10,696 bases of DNA from CALBMX01 sp047629095 (GTDB lineage: Bacteria; Planctomycetota; UBA1135; GCA-002686595). The notes beneath the pieces are model-generated. The model was not told where the DNA came from. It was given only the letters and a program-made list of their open reading frames with translations, and searched no databases. Within the stretch, counting starts at the first letter, position 1, and each line of letters opens with the position of its first letter. Of this stretch, positions 7,406 to 10,696 are shown one piece after another. A program made the translations under genes and the position numbers. The stretch is taken from the NCBI GenBank assembly GCA_047629095.1, contig JBLHWM010000104.1, positions 1 to 10,696 on the forward strand. Reading direction: 5' to 3'.

Positions 7406-9055
7406 CTACTTTCGATCTAGGTACGCTTTCGCTAGGAGCTCGCCGAGTGCGACGATTGCCGCCGTATCCAGGACCAGCTTTTTGCTTTGCTTGGGGAGTT
7501 CTGATGAATAGATGTGAACGGTGTGCTCGTCCTTCGCAGCGACCTCTCTTAGCCGAGCGGTCACGTCAGATTGATTGACGGCTTCGTCGTCCGTCGGTGG
7601 CTGTTGACTGATGTACCAAGGCAAGTTCGGTGCCTTTAGGTCCTTGCGGCTCTCGAGAATGAGGGCTTCCACCCGGGCCGCGGCTTGTTCACGGTAGGGA
7701 TAGAAGGACATGTCGTTCTCCCCCACGTGGTAGAAGATTCCTGCGAGTTCGACGCGGTTCCCCTCGCTGCGCAAAGCTTCGATGGACTGCTCGATGAAAG
7801 CGATGAAGTCGGGATACAGGTTGCGAGACTTGGCCTCGCTTCCCTCGGGAGTCCAGTCGATGATCTGCGATCCGCTGTGAGTGAACTTGGCGATGGCGAG
7901 CGGCTCTTTCAGGGATCTCTGTAGCGAACGGCCAAAGCTGAGTTCGGGGCCGAAGGTGTCGTAGTAACCTCGCGGGCCAAGCGGTTCCCATCCGTTCGAG
8001 ACCTTGTAGCCGCCACCTAAGCTATAGCGAAAGGGCACCTTGACGTTGTCTTTCAGTAGCGCCTTGCTTTTTGGAAGTGAGCGCAGCTCTTGTGTGAATG
8101 CCCGTTCGCCTTCCATGTTGCGGTGGCCCGCGAGCACGAACAGCTGAACGGTCTTGCCCTTCTTGTGCGGCCACTTTGCAAGAGGCTCTGCCTTGAAATC
8201 CTGCAAGCCCTGGGTGGCGAGATAGGCGTCCGCGTAGTTCACGCCGTGCTCGAGTTGTCCCAGTGTTCCATAGTGGTAGTGCAGTCCGGCGCCCCCACCG
8301 ATTTCGACTCCGACATGGGAAGTGGGCACATAGTCCACGAGGGAGTCGTTCGCGGCGACCTCTTTCTGACCAAGACTGATCGCGTACATCTTCGAGCGCA
8401 AATCCATGCCCCAGACCGTCTTCGTGCACAACTCCCCCACATAGAAGCGCAGCTTAGGACACTCCAAATCCCGGCGGACTTTCGCCACGAAGTTCGCCAG
8501 GTTCGCTCCATAGTTTTGGAGGAACTCATCCTCAAACATGTCGTTCTCACCTTGGTGCCAGAAGAAGCCCTCCACTTGATAGGGGATGCGCTTCTTGTCG
8601 AGCTCGGCCAACGAGCTGCGCACAAGCTCCAACAGTAATGGGTACATTTGAAACCCAGCCGGCTCATCGGGATTCCAGTCTCCTCCAAGGTGTGTACCGC
8701 CGGCGGCGCACTTGATGATCGCCACGGGACCATCGAGTTTGGAGGCCACTTTGCGGGCAAAGCTAAGCTCGGGACCGACCACTTCATCGACGGGCGCTAA
8801 CTCGGCCCACCCATCGGAGGTGAGCTTGTGCTCGCGACCAATCATGTAGGAGAACTTCACCTTAGATTGAGGCTCGTCCAGTCCAGCAAACGGAGGGAAG
8901 TGCTCGATGTCGGATGCCTTCGAGTCGGAGCCAACCATATTGGACTGGCCCGCGAAGATGAACACGCGTGTGACCTTGGCTTCCAACTCATTCGCAGCAT
9001 GCGGACCACCAGCGAAAAGAGCCAGGACGAGGACAGTCTTCAGAAAGGATTGCAT
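7406..9055 (-). CDS. Secreted tandem-domain SASA/SGNH carbohydrate esterase (sialate O-acetylesterase-like), second domain degenerate
   Basis: Predicted exported esterase that removes acyl (often acetyl) groups from sugars, 549 residues. A signal peptide is clear: Lys6, hydrophobic 7-17, and a cleavage site near PHA-AN (20/21). Domain 1 (about 28-280) has the nucleophile motif GQSNM (Ser38), GGT (119-121), WHQGEND (166-172) and LHY with His259, the expected SGNH catalytic set; the Asp usual three residues before the His is Ala256. Domain 2 (about 300-546) repeats the same plan, but GQSNM has become GHRNM (Arg312), WHQGEND has become YHVGEND (442-448), and the His-containing segment has become LVLDTAA (Val528 at the His position). 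Domain 2 is therefore probably inactive and may bind glycan or stabilise the fold. A GAAGG sequence lies unusually close to the ATG. The true substrate, sialic acid or a plant or algal polysaccharide, is unknown. Confidence 0.88.
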   Translation of the reverse strand: MQSFLKTVLVLALFAGGPHAANELEAKVTRVFIFAGQSNMVGSDSKASDIEHFPPFAGLDEPQSKVKFSYMIGREHKLTSDGWAELAPVDEVVGPELSFARKVASKLDGPVAIIKCAAGGTHLGGDWNPDEPAGFQMYPLLLELVRSSLAELDKKRIPYQVEGFFWHQGENDMFEDEFLQNYGANLANFVAKVRRDLECPKLRFYVGELCTKTVWGMDLRSKMYAISLGQKEVAANDSLVDYVPTSHVGVEIGGGAGLHYHYGTLGQLEHGVNYADAYLATQGLQDFKAEPLAKWPHKKGKTVQLFVLAGHRNMEGERAFTQELRSLPKSKALLKDNVKVPFRYSLGGGYKVSNGWEPLGPRGYYDTFGPELSFGRSLQRSLKEPLAIAKFTHSGSQIIDWTPEGSEAKSRNLYPDFIAFIEQSIEALRSEGNRVELAGIFYHVGENDMSFYPYREQAAARVEALILESRKDLKAPNLPWYISQQPPTDDEAVNQSDVTARLREVAAKDEHTVHIYSSELPKQSKKLVLDTAAIVALGELLAKAYLDRK

Positions 9056-9066
9056 CCCTTCAGGAT

Positions 9067-9094
9067 AGGACAGTGCGCACCTCGTGCTTGTCCT
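9067..9094 (-). promoter_or_regulatory. Possible hairpin in the 5' leader of the esterase gene
   Basis: AGGACA (9067-9072) pairs with TGTCCT (9089-9094), and inside it GCAC (9077-9080) pairs with GTGC (9084-9087) around a 3-nt loop. The unpaired positions are 9073-9076 and 9088. It lies about 12 nt upstream of the esterase ATG, so in the mRNA it could affect ribosome access. There is no homology to a known riboswitch. Confidence 0.25.
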
Positions 9095-9240
9095 GTTCCT
9101 CGATATTGTGACGCAAGCGAAGTACCCGGAAGAGCCGCTCCCCCCTTCCCGCGAACTAGCGCGCCTTGCTGATCTTCAGCCTCTCGAGCTTGGCTTGCTT
9201 CTTCACGGACTCTTCACTGCGGCTGAGCGAGAGCGAGAGC

Positions 9241-9308
9241 GGGGCCGGGGCATGTAACGATCGGTCTCTTCCTCTGGATGGCGGTCTGGTGGATGACCGA
9301 GGCCGTCC
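9241..9308 (+). pseudogene. Fragment of an SLC13-family permease gene
   Basis: Bases 9251-9308 match 6064-6121 of the intact SLC13 gene at 53 of 58 positions with no gap. The match reads VTIGLFLWMAVWWMTEAV against VTIGLLLWMAIWWMTEAV (residues 57-74). Three of the four differences inside the matching codons lie at third positions, and the two that change the protein are conservative (Leu to Phe, Ile to Val). Just upstream, 9241-9250 still resembles the GAG-coding bases before 6064 but with one extra G, which would shift the frame. The similarity stops abruptly at 9308. The fragment has no start, stop or remaining helices, so it is a remnant of a diverged SLC13 paralogue or a partial duplication, not a functional gene. 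Confidence 0.75.
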
Positions 9309-9562
9309 TGGCGTGCCCCCAAGGAAAGTGTCGAGTTGCTGGCCTGAATGTCGGGCCGACAAGACAAGCGGTGGTTCCAGGTGAAGGCCAGCGTATTCAA
9401 AGGAGCACTATCGTCCCTGTGGTGAATTCACCCCTCGCACCAGTCCCTAAAAATCAAGGCAAGTCTCCTCACAGACATCCCAAGAGAATGTCGGGGAGAG
9501 GCCATCTGGCAAGGGCTTTGTGGGCTCCTTGGCCAAAGCCTAGCTGCTGTGCCGAAGATCTG

Positions 9563-10696
9563 CTAGGTCTGCTTCGCCATGTGGTCCAAGCTCAGAAGAA
9601 TCTCTTCGGTAGAGAGCACCTCTCTTCTGGATTGGAACCCGAAGTGATCTGCTGGCCTCTGCTCGTCCTCGCGAATTCGAGCCGCCATTGTTCTTGCTCC
9701 GATAGCAAGTTCTTGGATTTGTCCATCGTAGCTGCGCCCAACGAGCGCAAGGCCCTGGGCGCCAATGTACAGATCGGGGCAATCCAGGGAGGATGCGCCT
9801 AGCTCCAACAGAACACTACGCAGCCATGGCAGGTGAGGCGGTGTCAAGCAGCTCGCCGCCTGAAGGGACTGGGCCAATACTGCACCCCACACCTTCCCGT
9901 GGTCTTGCCATATGCTAGCTGCCCTGTGGGCCAAGGCCGCTGCAAGTGGAGACTCGGAACGCCAAGCTATGGAAGCTTCCGTCAAACATACGAGAGCCTC
10001 CTGATCGGCCAAGCCGATTCGTCCAGCGGCATCTACAAGATCCAAGTCGACCTCTGGCATGTTTTCCATTCGATACGATGCGGTTCGAAGCACCCACTCA
10101 CTGCGCACTTCAAAGAGCGTGTGCCGGCAATCCCTTGCGATCTTGCGCGCATCCTCTGCCAAGCTCGCTGCCTCTTTTGGCTTGTCCGCATCCAAGAGAG
10201 CCGAGGCGCCATTAAGTAGGGCGGACAGGCATTGGGATTGAGTCGGAGCAGCTCTTCTGGCCCTGCCAAAGTACTCGGCCGCGAGCAGTGGGTCATTCTT
10301 CCGATAACTCAACCTCCCCATCCACTCCGAGAAGCTAGCCTGAAGAGCAGCGGGAGAATCGGGTCCAAGCACCTCTGCTATGTTCGCGAGAAGAGCCTCT
10401 TCTTCAGCTTCTGATGCGCTACGAGCACCTTGCACACAAAGTGCCAAGCGCCAGCGTTCCATATTTGGGTTCGAAAATACGGGTACGCTGAGCACAGCCT
10501 CCAGGCCATTGGCATCACCACCCGCGAGTATCCCTAGGGCAGCTTGCCCAAGGCTCTCGAGGTGTAGGATCTCACTTCGAAAGTCAGGGCAGCGGGCATG
10601 CATGCGAGTGAGCTCGTAGAGCATCCGGTCGATAGCGATGGGTGTGAAGATTGCGAGCGCCACCATAGTCCACTGTTCGAGCAGCAGGAGTTCGCC
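9563..10696 (-). CDS. TPR-like helical-repeat protein, function unknown, 5' end beyond the window
   Basis: I do not recognise the family. The frame is open to the right edge: ten codons (GELLLLEQWT) precede the ATG at 10664-10666 without a stop, and no good Shine-Dalgarno supports that ATG, so the gene probably starts outside. Counting from that ATG, 367 residues are seen. They are almost all amphipathic helix pairs rich in Ala and Leu with TPR-like spacing, for example SFSEWMGRLSYRKNDPLLAA (111-130), LLNGASALLDADKPKEAASL (150-169) and LAAALAHRAASIW (241-253). No catalytic motif, signal peptide or clear membrane helix is seen in this part. Such C-terminal repeat regions often follow a kinase, an ATPase or a regulator domain, which would lie outside. 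It may act as a protein-interaction scaffold. Confidence 0.7.
   Translation of the reverse strand, partial: GELLLLEQWTMVALAIFTPIAIDRMLYELTRMHARCPDFRSEILHLESLGQAALGILAGGDANGLEAVLSVPVFSNPNMERWRLALCVQGARSASEAEEEALLANIAEVLGPDSPAALQASFSEWMGRLSYRKNDPLLAAEYFGRARRAAPTQSQCLSALLNGASALLDADKPKEAASLAEDARKIARDCRHTLFEVRSEWVLRTASYRMENMPEVDLDLVDAAGRIGLADQEALVCLTEASIAWRSESPLAAALAHRAASIWQDHGKVWGAVLAQSLQAASCLTPPHLPWLRSVLLELGASSLDCPDLYIGAQGLALVGRSYDGQIQELAIGARTMAARIREDEQRPADHFGFQSRREVLSTEEILLSLDHMAKQT

Larger units (their letters stand above)
9056..9562 (+). other. Intergenic region, 507 bp, with gene remnants
   Basis: This stretch separates two minus-strand genes and holds no intact gene that I can support. From left to right it contains a small hairpin just upstream of the esterase start, a Lys-rich minus-strand reading-frame tail ending at 9156, an SLC13-like shard at about 9241-9308, and a 12-bp perfect palindrome (GGTGAATTCACC, 9421-9432) with no known role. 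A plus-strand frame from 9278 runs on antisense to the next gene, but it begins in the shard and looks spurious. The promoter of the esterase gene should lie near the left end on the minus strand. Confidence 0.55.

Noticed and set aside
8090..8638. 182-codon plus-strand ORF inside the esterase gene
   Set aside because: It is antisense to a gene with clear catalytic motifs, so it is a shadow frame.
9226..9242. GAGCGA/GAGAGC short repeat
   Set aside because: Only about two to three units, too short to call a tandem repeat.
9421..9432. Perfect 12-bp palindrome GGTGAATTCACC as an operator
   Set aside because: One or two perfect 12-bp palindromes are expected by chance in 10 kb, and it lies far from any start codon.
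9278..9802. 174-codon plus-strand ORF
   Set aside because: It begins inside the SLC13 shard and its second half is antisense to the helical-repeat gene; the composition does not look like a protein.
1..10696. CRISPR arrays, tRNA or rRNA genes, insertion sequences, attachment sites
   Set aside because: No repeat-spacer pattern, no cloverleaf or rRNA-like sequence, and no transposase or integrase reading frame was seen.

Overview
The window is moderately GC-rich, densely coding bacterial DNA, with genes running in two directions. It carries a Gram-negative tripartite efflux system (inner-membrane pump, periplasmic adaptor, outer-membrane channel), so the host has an outer membrane. A secreted SASA-type carbohydrate esterase, a large helical-repeat protein and inconsistent Shine-Dalgarno use would fit Planctomycetota or a similar environmental lineage. 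No rRNA or other marker gene is present, so this placement is a weak inference.

Layout: (1) bases 1-5571, plus strand, hold a three-gene efflux operon: the 3' part of a CusB/CzcB-type adaptor, a complete CusA/CzcA-type RND permease and a TolC/CusC-type outer-membrane lipoprotein. The genes are 14 bp apart and then overlap by 4 bp. (2) Bases 5572-5898 are a 327-bp gap without a convincing gene. (3) Bases 5899-7380, plus strand, encode an SLC13/DASS-family anion permease that must start at a TTG codon. (4) Bases 7406-9055, minus strand and convergent with the permease, encode a secreted protein with two tandem SASA/SGNH esterase domains. Only the first keeps the catalytic residues. (5) Bases 9056-9562 are a noncoding stretch of about 500 bp. 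It contains a short, diverged and frameshifted copy of an internal piece of an SLC13 gene (about 9241-9308), and possibly the tail of another lost gene. (6) Bases 9563-10696, minus strand, encode the C-terminal part of a TPR-like helical-repeat protein that runs off the right edge.

The three efflux genes should act together to move substrate, probably metal ions, from the periplasm or cytoplasm across the outer membrane. The SLC13 permease and the esterase could both serve use of acylated sugars or organic acids, but they are convergently transcribed and any link is speculation. I do not see a clearly new multi-gene system. The most unusual items are the SLC13 gene shard, the esterase whose second domain has lost its catalytic residues, and the odd start region of the SLC13 gene.
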